Notes under the pieces: generated by a model
The model's input: the letters and a program-made list of their open reading frames with translations, nothing else
Databases searched by the model: none
What the model was told of the DNA's origin: nothing
Assembly (NCBI RefSeq): GCF_019303475.1
Contig: NZ_JABLSI010000028.1
Span: 52,944-116,943, forward strand
DNA: 64,000 nt
DNA from: Streptomyces sp. JJ38
GTDB taxonomy: Bacteria; Actinomycetota; Actinomycetes; Streptomycetales; Streptomycetaceae
Direction: 5' to 3'
In this document: positions 7,490 through 16,100 of the stretch, one piece after another
Layout of the letters: the number at the start of each line of letters is the position of its first letter
Numbering within the stretch: position 1 is the stretch's first letter
Program-made: the position numbers and the translations under genes

Positions 7490-8938
7490 TCAGCCGAGGC
7501 GCCCGGGCAGGGCGAACGGCGTCTGCTCCACCGCCGGGCGGTCCAGCTGCGCGTCGAACGGCGCGAGCGGCACGGCCTTCTCGGCGGCCGAGCGGGCCGG
7601 CGGACGGGCCTCGTCCGCCACTCCGGCCCAGCGCAGCACCGCCTCGGTGGCCACGGCCTTCTCGTCCTTTGGCAACTGGGCGATGTTCGCACCGTGGTTG
7701 GCGCCGGGGGCGGTGAACACGTAGGCGTCCTCCGCGCGCGGGCCGACGCGGAAGGGCTCGGCGCCCCACGGGTCGTTCTCACCGTTGACGAAGAGCATCT
7801 CCGAGGAGGACTTGCGCACCCAGCGGTCGATGTCCTTCATCGCCTTGCGATCGAGCTCCGGGACGTCGATCTCGTCCGGCACGGCCTCGCTCGGGTGGTA
7901 CACGTCCGGGTAGCGCAGCAGCCCCTTGAGGTGGTTGGGCGTGCGGACGGTCGGGTAACCCAGCTCGGTGGCGGCCTGGTAGTAGTACGGCGTGTAGGGC
8001 GTCATGCCCTGGTCCGTGTAGAAGCCGAAGCCGGAGACCTGGTCGATGTAGTCGTACAGCTCGTCCGTCGAGGCGTCGGCCTTCGGGGCCTTGAGGCAGT
8101 CGTCCTCGTCCTGGTACTGGAAGTACGCCCACACGAAGTCCAGCACGACGACCTCGAAGGCGCGGTCGGGCGAGTCGTACAGCTCGAAGGTGTAGCCCTT
8201 CTCCTCGGCCCACGTCGTGTAGCGGTCGACCATCTCGTCCCGGCGCAGGAGGGCCTCGCGCTGGATGCCGTTCAGCCGGTCCCGGCACTCCTCGGTGGCG
8301 ACGTTGCGGAAGAACCGGTCGTAGGCGGTGTTGTTCTTGACGTTGGTGTTGTTCGGCGCGACGTAGGCGACCGTGCCGTCCATGTCGTCCGGGTAGAAGC
8401 GGCGGTAGTAGGTGGCCGTCATGCCGCCCTTGCTGCCGCCGGTGGAGATCCAGTTCTCGTCGTAGATGTCGTTGAGTGCGTCGAAGAGCCGGTGCTGGTC
8501 GCTGGCGGCCTGCCAGATGTCCAGCTTGGACCAGTCGGCCGGCTCCGGGCGCGAGGGCGTGAAGAACCGGTACTCCATGGACACCTGGTTGGCGTCCGCG
8601 ATCCGGGTCGGCTCACTGCGGCGCGGGCTGGTGCTGACGTGGTAGCCCGAGGTGTAGAAGACGGTGGGCCGGTCCTCGGACTTGTGCAGCAGCGTGAACC
8701 GCTGCTCGAACGTGCCCTCGGAGGGCCGGTTGTGGTCGACCGGCTGCTCGTATCCGAGGACGAAGAACCGGTACCCGTCGACGGGCTTCTCCTCGATGAG
8801 GCGCATCCCGTCGATCGCGAGTATGCGGTCCTTGATGTCGGCTTCGGCCGCGGTGGCGGCCCCCGCCGACGCGGTGGCGACCCCCGCCGTGCCGACCAGC
8901 ACGCTGAGAGCCAGCACCCCTCTGAGCGCTGCGCGCAT
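7490..8938 (-). CDS. Secreted S37-family tripeptidyl/tetrapeptidyl aminopeptidase (PS-10 type)
   Basis: A 482-residue exported serine peptidase of family S37, known from Streptomyces enzymes that remove tri- or tetrapeptides from protein N-termini after Pro. A Sec signal peptide covers about residues 1-30 (MRAALRG, a hydrophobic run, then small residues near ASAGAATAAE). The nucleophile motif GGSKGG lies at residues 167-172 (Ser169). Downstream segments NGENDPWG (probable Asp) and GANHGAN (probable His) complete the triad. The ATG at 8938 is chosen because GGGGGAG precedes it by about 7 nt; a TTG two codons upstream is less likely. The gene is monocistronic, converges with rbsK and is divergent from the Nudix gene. 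Confidence 0.9.
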   Translation of the reverse strand: MRAALRGVLALSVLVGTAGVATASAGAATAAEADIKDRILAIDGMRLIEEKPVDGYRFFVLGYEQPVDHNRPSEGTFEQRFTLLHKSEDRPTVFYTSGYHVSTSPRRSEPTRIADANQVSMEYRFFTPSRPEPADWSKLDIWQAASDQHRLFDALNDIYDENWISTGGSKGGMTATYYRRFYPDDMDGTVAYVAPNNTNVKNNTAYDRFFRNVATEECRDRLNGIQREALLRRDEMVDRYTTWAEEKGYTFELYDSPDRAFEVVVLDFVWAYFQYQDEDDCLKAPKADASTDELYDYIDQVSGFGFYTDQGMTPYTPYYYQAATELGYPTVRTPNHLKGLLRYPDVYHPSEAVPDEIDVPELDRKAMKDIDRWVRKSSSEMLFVNGENDPWGAEPFRVGPRAEDAYVFTAPGANHGANIAQLPKDEKAVATEAVLRWAGVADEARPPARSAAEKAVPLAPFDAQLDRPAVEQTPFALPGRLG

Positions 8939-9113
8939 AGACAACTCCCCCTGGATGTGGGTAGGTAGTCAGGATGTTCGCGGTGAACCTATCCGCCGGT
9001 CGGCCGGGCCACCACCCCCCGGTCGGCCGGAGCGGACCGCCGACCGGCGGCGGGGTTGGCCGCCTCACCCGGCCGACGTCGCCCTGTCGTACCGGCCGCG
9101 TAGGGTCGACGCC

Positions 9114-9581
9114 ATGGACGAGGTGCTGGCCACCGGGCCGCGGGACATGACGCTGCTGAGGTTCGACGCGCTGGAGGAAGGCGCGGCGGAGGCCGCCTAC
9201 GTGCTCGTGGCCCTGTGGCACGGGCCGCTGCTGCTGCTCGTGCGCGTGCGCAAGCGCTCGTGCTGGGAGCTGCCCGGCGGCGGAGTGGAGCCGGGCGAGT
9301 CGCCCCGGGAAGCCGCCGTCCGGGAGCTGCTGGAGGAGACGGGCCAGCGGGTGCCCGCCGAGGCCCTGGCCTTCGTCGGCTACGCGACGACGGCGATCGG
9401 GCCGGAGCAGGCGGTGTTGCGCGGAGCCCTGTTCACCGCCGGCACAGACCGTCCCGAAGCCTTCAGCCCGACGGACGAGATCGCCGCAACGCACTGGTGG
9501 GACGGCGTCGGGAAACTGCCCGGCGGGCGGTTGCAGACCGTCGACACGTACCTGGCCGGGCTGGTGCGGCCGGAGCGGTGA
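9114..9581 (+). CDS. Nudix hydrolase
   Basis: A 155-residue Nudix-fold protein. The Nudix box is complete: Gly56, then Glu62, and REL-LEE-TG at residues 70-77, fitting GX5EX7REUXEEXGU; the Glu residues bind the metal that activates the water. The nucleotide substrate cannot be deduced. TAGGGT lies 7 nt before the ATG, the spacing expected for a leaderless mRNA, and no ribosome binding site is present. The next gene is convergent, with a hairpin between. It is unrelated in function to the divergent peptidase gene as far as I can see. Confidence 0.92.
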   Translation: MDEVLATGPRDMTLLRFDALEEGAAEAAYVLVALWHGPLLLLVRVRKRSCWELPGGGVEPGESPREAAVRELLEETGQRVPAEALAFVGYATTAIGPEQAVLRGALFTAGTDRPEAFSPTDEIAATHWWDGVGKLPGGRLQTVDTYLAGLVRPER

Positions 9582-9609
9582 ACGGGGCGCCACCAGCCCC
9601 GGGGAGCCG

Positions 9610-9643
9610 GTGCGGGACGACGGTGAGCGCCGCCGTCCCGCAC
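9610..9643. terminator. Terminator between Nudix gene and phoX-like gene
   Basis: GTGCGGGACG pairs perfectly with CGTCCCGCAC across a 14-nt loop in the convergent gap. Confidence 0.75.
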
Positions 9644-9653
9644 GGACGGAGCG

Positions 9654-11192
9654 TCAGAAGCGCAGAGTCCAGGAGTCCAGGTGGCCCTGGTCCCAGCCCG
9701 CGTGGTCGTGGATCTCGAGGGTCCACGTGCCGTCGGCGTTGACTCCGGAGCCGGTCAGGCCGAAGGTCTGCTGGATGTCGTTGGAGCTGCCGCCGTCCCG
9801 GTTCCAGATCCGCCAGCTCGTGCCGCCCGGGGCGATGACGTCGATCGTCAGATCGCCGATGTAGGTGTGGTGGAGGTCCAGGTCCACCTCGAAACTCCCG
9901 GCGTCGCCGATCCCGGAGACGGCGATCTCGGAGACGGCGGTGCTGTGGTCGCTGATGGTGACGTCGCCGTCGTTGGTGAACTCGTCGCCGCCCGGCGGGT
10001 CGGTCGGGTCCCCGGCGGAGCTGCGGAACGGTCCGGTGACCTCGTAGGTGATGCCCCCGGAGGACGAGCCGCTGGTGCCGCGCTGCGAGGAGAAGTAGAG
10101 CCGGTCGCCAGCCGGGTTGAACCAGGGACCGGTGATCTCCGAGGAGCTCTGGCCGTCGATCTCCAGGAACGGCGCGACGACCTCGCCCGGGGTGATGATG
10201 TTGATCTGCATGTTGCCGCCGTCCTCGGCGACGAAGAGGTCCCCGGAGACGGAGCCGGTGATGTTGTCCACACCGGTCAGTGGCGCGGGGCCGTCGACCA
10301 GGTCGTTGTCGTACGCCAGCTCGTAGGTGTCGTCCGCGGTGTTGAACCGCCACACCCGGTTGTCACCCTTGGTGGTGAACCAGCAGGCGCCGTCGGCGTA
10401 GTACGCGCCCTCGCCGCCGTCGAAGTGCTTCGCCCCGGAGACCTGGTGACGCGTCTCGGTCTGGCCCGGACGGGGGGTCGGGTTCGGCACCTCCTGCCAG
10501 CTCGCGCTGCCGGACGTCCCGCCGCCGGCCACCAGGACCTCCAGCGTGCCGCCCTGCGAGAGGTCACTCCAGACGGCGGGGCGGAACCGGTAGAAGCAGC
10601 CGTCGCCCTCGTCCTCGGTCAGGTAGATCACCTGGCGGTCGGGGTCACAGGCCGCGGCCTCGTGCTGGAAGCGGCCCATCGCGTCCCGTCGCTCCGGGGC
10701 CCGCACGCCGTACGGGTCGGTCTCGAATACGTAGCCGTAGGCCGTCTCCTCGCAGGACAGCCAGGTGTTCCACGGGGTCGGACCACCGGCGCAGTTGCGA
10801 TTGGTGCCGGAGAGGATCCGGTACGCGTCGGTGACGGTGCCGTCGGCGTCGAAACGGAGCGCGCTCACCCCGCCGTCGCCACCGGACAGTTCGGCGTTGG
10901 AGACGTAGATCCAGCCGTCCCCGTCCGCGAAGCAGGCGCCGCCGTCGGGGGCGCCGTGCCAGGTGTAGCCGGTGCCGGGCACGGTCTGGGAGGACCGGGC
11001 GACGACGCGGCTGGTGAAGCCCTCGGGCAGGCGGATGCCGTTGGCGTCCGCGGACTGGAGCGGGCCGTACGGGCTGGGACCGTTCTGCGCGGGGGCGGCG
11101 AGCGCCGCCCCCTGCCACAGGCTGCCGGCGAAGGCGAGACCGCCGGCCCCGGCGACGGCGGCACGGAGGACTGCTCTGCGGTTCATATGCAC
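9654..11192 (-). CDS. Tat-exported PhoX/DUF839-family protein fused to a C-terminal P-domain
   Basis: A 512-residue exported protein. The N-terminus NRRAVLRAAVAGAGGLAFAG is a twin-arginine signal. Residues about 50-390 resemble the PhoX/DUF839 family of metal-dependent (calcium/iron) phosphatase-like beta-propellers, with segments such as TPWNTWLSCEET, GRFQHEAAACDP and GAKHFDGGEGAYYADG. The last 105 residues form a proprotein-convertase P-domain, recognisable by DLDLHHTYIGDLTIDVIAPG and ending GWDQGHLDSWTLRF. P-domains normally sit on subtilisin-like proteases, so this pairing is uncommon. The GTG at 11192 is preferred because AAGGAG lies 7 nt before it; the ATG two codons on would be too far away. 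Whether it hydrolyses phosphate esters is unproven. Confidence 0.85.
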   Translation of the reverse strand: MHMNRRAVLRAAVAGAGGLAFAGSLWQGAALAAPAQNGPSPYGPLQSADANGIRLPEGFTSRVVARSSQTVPGTGYTWHGAPDGGACFADGDGWIYVSNAELSGGDGGVSALRFDADGTVTDAYRILSGTNRNCAGGPTPWNTWLSCEETAYGYVFETDPYGVRAPERRDAMGRFQHEAAACDPDRQVIYLTEDEGDGCFYRFRPAVWSDLSQGGTLEVLVAGGGTSGSASWQEVPNPTPRPGQTETRHQVSGAKHFDGGEGAYYADGACWFTTKGDNRVWRFNTADDTYELAYDNDLVDGPAPLTGVDNITGSVSGDLFVAEDGGNMQINIITPGEVVAPFLEIDGQSSSEITGPWFNPAGDRLYFSSQRGTSGSSSGGITYEVTGPFRSSAGDPTDPPGGDEFTNDGDVTISDHSTAVSEIAVSGIGDAGSFEVDLDLHHTYIGDLTIDVIAPGGTSWRIWNRDGGSSNDIQQTFGLTGSGVNADGTWTLEIHDHAGWDQGHLDSWTLRF

Positions 11193-11400
11193 GGGCTGAC
11201 TCCTTCGACAGGTGGGGGGTGGTACCCGGTCAGCGGTACTCGGGCGCCGAGCGGAAGGTAGGCACCGGCGCCGCGCCGAAGAGTAACGATGCGCGAAGCA
11301 CTGCGGAACGCTTCACGAACTCGTCCTGGATAACGCTGGAATGGGGACAAAACCCGGTCACGTACCCGGACGAGCCCGTGCGCCCGGGTACGTGACGGCG

Positions 11401-11715
11401 TCACCTTCGGGCAGCCGGGGCCGCCTCCCCCGCCTCGGTGAGGTGGCGCAGGGTGAAGGGCCGGCTCAGCAGCGTCTCCAGCTGCCGGGCGACATGCTCG
11501 AAGTGCGGCGTTCCGAAGTGGCGCTCCAGGGCTGCCCGGTCGGTCCACTCCTCGATGATCACCATGTTCCCGGGCCGGTTGGGGTCCACGTACGGCTGGT
11601 AGGCCAGGCAGCCGGGCTCGTCCAGCGAAGGCTCGATCATGGCCTCCAGGGCCGTGCGCAACGCGTCCTCCTTCCCGCGGGCGGCGTCGAACACGGCGAT
11701 GACGGTCAGGCTCAT
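11401..11715 (-). CDS. ABM-domain protein (putative quinol monooxygenase, YgiN-like)
   Basis: A 104-residue protein of the antibiotic biosynthesis monooxygenase fold, a small ferredoxin-like barrel that usually dimerises. Typical segments are LTVIAVFDAARGKEDALRTA, SLDEPGCLAYQPYVDPN and MVIIEEWTDRAALERHFGTP with the His expected at the strand end. Members oxidise quinols or polyketides without cofactor, or degrade haem; the substrate here is unknown. Its ATG overlaps the stop codon of the upstream ABM gene (ATGA), so the two are translated together. An XRE regulator is divergently transcribed from the pair and may control it. Confidence 0.85.
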   Translation of the reverse strand: MSLTVIAVFDAARGKEDALRTALEAMIEPSLDEPGCLAYQPYVDPNRPGNMVIIEEWTDRAALERHFGTPHFEHVARQLETLLSRPFTLRHLTEAGEAAPAARR

Positions 11716-12059
11716 CGTGCGGCCTCCTCGGGGGTCGGGGCGGTCGGGGCCGCCGTGGCGGTCTGCTCGTCCTCGATGCGGTTGCCCTTGATCAGCCAGG
11801 TCGGCCCCTCGGCGTAGTCCTTGATCAGTTCGAAGAAGCGGGCGAAGTGCGGCCCCTCGCAGTGGAGATCGAAGGCGCGCTCGTCCTCGTACGCCTCGTT
11901 GAGGTAGAAGCGGCCCGGCCGCTCGGAGTCCGCGATGAGCTCGAAGCGGAGGGTGCCGGGCTCGTCGGCGGCCGAATCGCGGCCGTCCGCCAGAGCGGCC
12001 GCGACGAAATCGGCGCGGCGCTCCTCCGGCACGTCGAAACTGACGGCGATGTGGTACAC
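11712..12059 (-). CDS. ABM-domain protein, first gene of a two-gene operon
   Basis: A 115-residue ABM-fold protein (YHIAVSFDVPEERRADF, DEPGTLRFELIADSE, FYLNEAYEDERAFDLHCEGP, HFARFFE). It carries an extra C-terminal tail of about 25 residues rich in Ala, Thr and Pro. The GTG at 12059 is preceded by GAGGAG at 5 nt. The stop overlaps the start of the downstream ABM gene by 4 nt. The two proteins are similar in layout but not close in sequence, so they may form a heteromer or act on the same small molecule; this is inference. Confidence 0.85.
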   Translation of the reverse strand: MYHIAVSFDVPEERRADFVAAALADGRDSAADEPGTLRFELIADSERPGRFYLNEAYEDERAFDLHCEGPHFARFFELIKDYAEGPTWLIKGNRIEDEQTATAAPTAPTPEEAAR

Positions 12060-12206
12060 GAGGCTCCTCGGAGTCGTCGTTCTCTGACGCCCCGATACTT
12101 CCGGCTCCGGAGCCCACCCGGCAGGGCCGCCTCGCACCGGGGGACCGGCCAACCTGGGTCCGGCAGAACCCCCCTGTCGTCGCCGCGAGTTCGTACAGTG
12201 GACGGT

Positions 12207-13145
12207 ATGGACCGCAGAGCCGAACTGGGAGCCTTCCTCCGCTCGCGCAGAGCCCGCCTCAAACCCGAGGACGTCGGGCTGAACGGATTCGGCAGCCGAC
12301 GGCGGGTCCCGGGCCTGCGCCGGGAGGAACTCGCGCAGACGGCCGGCGTCAGCGTGGACTACTACGTGCGCTTCGAGCAGGGGCGCGGGGAGAACGTCTC
12401 GGACTCCGTCATCGACGCCGTGGCCACCGCGCTCCGGCTCACCGCCGCCGAGCGGGCGCACCTGCACGACCTGGCCCGGGCCGTCGGCGGCCGTCCGAGG
12501 GCCGCAGGGACGGCGCGCCCGGAGGTCCGCGCCGGGGTGCGGCGTCTGCTGGCGGCGCTCACCGAGGTTCCGGCCTATGTGGTCGGACGGCGTACCGACA
12601 TCCTGGCCTGGAACGGCCTGTACGCCGAACTGCTCACCGATCTCGCGGCGCTGTCGGCCGACCGGCGCAACACGGCCCTGCTGACCTTCCTCGACACGGA
12701 GGTCCGGGCTCGCTACATCGACTGGGAGACCAAGGCGCGCAACGTCGTGGCCTTTCTGCGCATGGACCACGGACGCCACCCCGGCGACCCGGCCTTCGAC
12801 GCCCTGATCGAGGAACTGTCCGACGGCAGTGCGGAGTTCCGCCGGATGTGGGCGGCGCGCGAGGTGGACGAGCGTACGCACGGCGCGTACCGCATGCTGC
12901 ACCCGGCGGTCGGGGAGCTCACGGTGCGGTACGAGGGCTTCCAGCCCACCGGGGACCCGGAGACGACGCTGATCGCCTACACCGCCGAGCCGGGCTCCCC
13001 GTCCGAGGCGGCCCTGCGACGGCTCGCGCGACGGGCCGCCCGTACCGCCCGCCACGGGGACGCCGCGCACCGCGCGCCCGGCCCCGGCGGACCGGCGGTG
13101 CGCGACGCGCCGGACGAGGCCGACGCGGCGGCTCCGGTCGGCTGA
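12207..13145 (+). CDS. XRE-family regulator with C-terminal MmyB-like ligand domain
   Basis: A 312-residue regulator. The N-terminal helix-turn-helix spans residues 5-75 (LGAFLRSRRARLKP, RREELAQTAGVSVDYYVRFE). The C-terminal MmyB-like PAS-fold domain is marked by VVGRRTDILAWNGLYAELL and DWETKARNVVAFLRMDHGRH, which in this family may bind a fatty acid or similar ligand. It is divergent from two ABM-domain genes and is likely their regulator, a common arrangement for this family. TACAGT ends 7 nt before the ATG and there is no ribosome binding site, which suggests a leaderless transcript. The last 35 residues are Ala/Pro-rich and probably disordered. Confidence 0.9.
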   Translation: MDRRAELGAFLRSRRARLKPEDVGLNGFGSRRRVPGLRREELAQTAGVSVDYYVRFEQGRGENVSDSVIDAVATALRLTAAERAHLHDLARAVGGRPRAAGTARPEVRAGVRRLLAALTEVPAYVVGRRTDILAWNGLYAELLTDLAALSADRRNTALLTFLDTEVRARYIDWETKARNVVAFLRMDHGRHPGDPAFDALIEELSDGSAEFRRMWAAREVDERTHGAYRMLHPAVGELTVRYEGFQPTGDPETTLIAYTAEPGSPSEAALRRLARRAARTARHGDAAHRAPGPGGPAVRDAPDEADAAAPVG

Positions 13146-13184
13146 TCCGGTCCGGGTGATCCGGTCGGGTGATCCGGCGGCGCC

Positions 13185-16100
13185 CTACGTGGCGGCCGGC
13201 TCGGGCTGGGGCTCGCCGATGAAGGTGCGCCACAGGGCGGCGTAGCGGCCGTCGGCGGCCAGCAGCTCCGCGTGGGTGCCGTCCTCCACGACCGTGCCGT
13301 GGTCCAGGACGATCACCCGGTCGGCCCGGGCGGCCGTCGTGAGCCGGTGGGCGACGACGAGAGTGGTGCGGCGCCCCGCCAGCCGGTCGGTGGCCTGGTT
13401 GACCAGGGCCTCGGTGGCGAGGTCCAGCGCGGCCGTCGCCTCGTCGAGCAGCAGGATCGCCGGGTCCACCAACTCCGCCCGGGCCAGGGCGATGAGCTGG
13501 CGCTGCCCGGCCGAGAGGTTGCGGCCCCGCTCGCCCACGGGGTGCAGGTAGCCGCCGGGCAGGGAGGCCACCATGTCGTGGGCGCCCACCGCGCGGGCGG
13601 CGGCCTCCACCTCGGCGTCCGTGGCGTTCTCCCGGCCGTAGGCGATGGCGTCCCGCACGGTGCCGGGGAAGAGGTACGGCTCCTGGGGGACGACGCCGAG
13701 GTGGCCGCGGTAGGCCGTGAGGTCCAGCTCGCGGACGTCAGTGCCGTCGACCAGGACGCGGCCCTCGGTGGCGTCGTAGTACCGGGCGACCAGCTTGACC
13801 AGCGTGGACTTGCCCGCGCCGGTCTCGCCGACGAAGGCCACCGTCTGCCCGGCCGGGATCGTGAGGTTCAGGCCCTCCAGAGCTGCCTCGTCCAGCGGGG
13901 CGCCTTCGGCCGAGCGGTAGTGGAAGGAGACGTCGTCGAAGGCGATCTCCCCACGCGGGCGGCCCGGGTCGAGCGGCCGGGCCGCGGCAGGGGTGCTCGT
14001 CTCCTCGCGCAGCAGCTCGCGGATGCGGCCGAGGGAGACGACGGCCTGCTGGTAGCCGTCGAAGACCTGGGAGAGCTGCTGCACCGGGGCGAAGAACAGC
14101 TCGATGTAGAGCAGGTAGGCCACGAGCGCACCCGCGGTGAGGGTGCCGGCGGCCACCCGGTCGGCGCCGACGACGAGCACGGCCGCCGTGGCCAGGGCGG
14201 CCAGAAGCTGGACGAAGGGGAAGTAGACGGACACCAGCCACTGGCCGCGCACCCGGGCCTGGCGGTAGCCGTCGCTGCGGCGGGCGAACCGGTCGGCGCC
14301 GAGGCCCTCGCGGCGGAAGGCCTGCACCATGCGCAGCCCGGCGACGGACTCCTGGAGGTCGGCGTTGACGACGCTGACCCGCTCCCGGGCGAGCTCGTAG
14401 GCGCGCACCGACTGCCGGCGGAAGAAGACGGTCCCGACGACCAGCAGCGGCAGCGAGGCGAAGACGACCAGGGCGAGCTGGAGGTCGATGACCAGCAGCG
14501 CGACGAGGATGCCGGCGAAGCTGATCAGCGAGACCACGGCGGTGACCAGGCCCGTCTGCAGGAAGGTGGACAGCGCGTCGACGTCCGTCGTCATCCTCGT
14601 CATGACGGCGCCGGTGAGGTGGCGCTCGTAGTAGTCCAGCCCGAGCCGTTGGAGCTGGGCGAAGATCTTCAGCCGCAGGGCGTACAGGACGCGCTCACCG
14701 GTGCGCCCCGTGAGACGGATGGCGAGGACCTGGGCCGCCCACTGCCCGGCCACGACGAGGAGCGCGAGCGCGGAGGCGGCCCACACGGCGTTGAGCGCCG
14801 AGCGGGTGACGCCCTCGTCGATGCCGTGCCGGATGAGCACAGGCAGGGCCAGAAGAGCCAAGGCGTCGATCGCGACGAAGACCAGAGCGAGCGCGAGCGG
14901 CCCGCCGAAGCCGCGCAGGAGGTGCCGCAGCCCGTATCCGCCGTGCAGCGGCGAGGCCGCTGCCTCCTCCGCCTGCTCCTCGTCCACGTCGGGCACCTCG
15001 GTGGCCGGGGGCAGGGCCGCCACCTTGGCCAGCAGCTCCGGGCTGCCGGGGGAGGCCGCCAGCTCGGCGCCCCAGCTTCCCGGGCGTCCGCTCTGCGCGG
15101 CGAGGGTGCCGGCCTGGCTCGCGGCGGATCCCGCCGCGTCCTCCTCGCCCGCCCGGCGGACCCACAGCTCCGGGGTCACGCCGTCCACCGTGCGGTGGCT
15201 GTCGTGGGCGGCCTGCCCGGCCGGGTCCCGCTCGACGTTGCCCAGCTCGTCCGGGTCGGTGAGGAGCCGGCGGTAGAGGGAGCAGCGCTCGGTCAGTTCC
15301 GCGTGGGTGCCGATGTCCACCAGCCGCCCGCCGTCGAGGACGGCGATCCGGTCGGCGAGGGCGAGGGTGGACTGGCGGTGGGCGATGAGGAGCGTGGTGC
15401 GGCCGCGCATGACGCCCCGCAGGGCCTCGTGGATCTCGTGCTCGATGCGGGCGTCCACCGCGGAGGTGGCGTCGTCGAGTATGAGGAGCCGGGGGTCGGT
15501 GATGATCGCCCGGGCCAGGGCTATGCGCTGGCGCTGGCCGCCGGAGAGAGTGAGACCCTGCTCGCCGACGGTGGTGTCGTAGCCCTCGGCCAGCTCCTGG
15601 ATGAAGCCGTCCGCCTGGGCGGCCCGGGCGGCGGCGCGGATCTGCTCGTCGGTGGCGTCGGGCGCGCCGAAGGCGATGTTCTCCCGGATGGTGGAGGAGA
15701 ACAGGAAGCTGTTCTCGGGCACGAGGCCGATGGCCGAGCGCAGGGAGTGCAGGGTCAGGTCCCGTACGTCGTGCCCGCCGACGCGGACGGCGCCGCCGGT
15801 GGCGTCGTAGTAGCGCGGCAGAAGCATCGAGACGGTGGACTTGCCGCTGCCGCTGGGGCCCACGACGGCCAGGGTCTCCCCCGGCCTGACCTCCAGGCTG
15901 ACGCCGTCCAGCACGGGGTGCTCGGGGTCGTACCCGAAGGTGACCCGGTCGAACTCGACGGAGGCCGGGGCGTCGGCCGGGAGCTCGCGCGCGCCGGGGC
16001 GCTCGGTCATCTGCGGTTCGGTGTCGATCAGGTCGTAGACGCGCTCGACGCCGGCGCGGGCCTGCTGCCCGATGGTGAGCATGGCCGCGAGCATCCGGAC

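Noticed and set aside
13143..13178. Short imperfect repeats of GGTGATCCGG between the XRE gene and the ABC exporter
   Set aside because: Too short and irregular to call a repeat element; probably part of a weak termination region.
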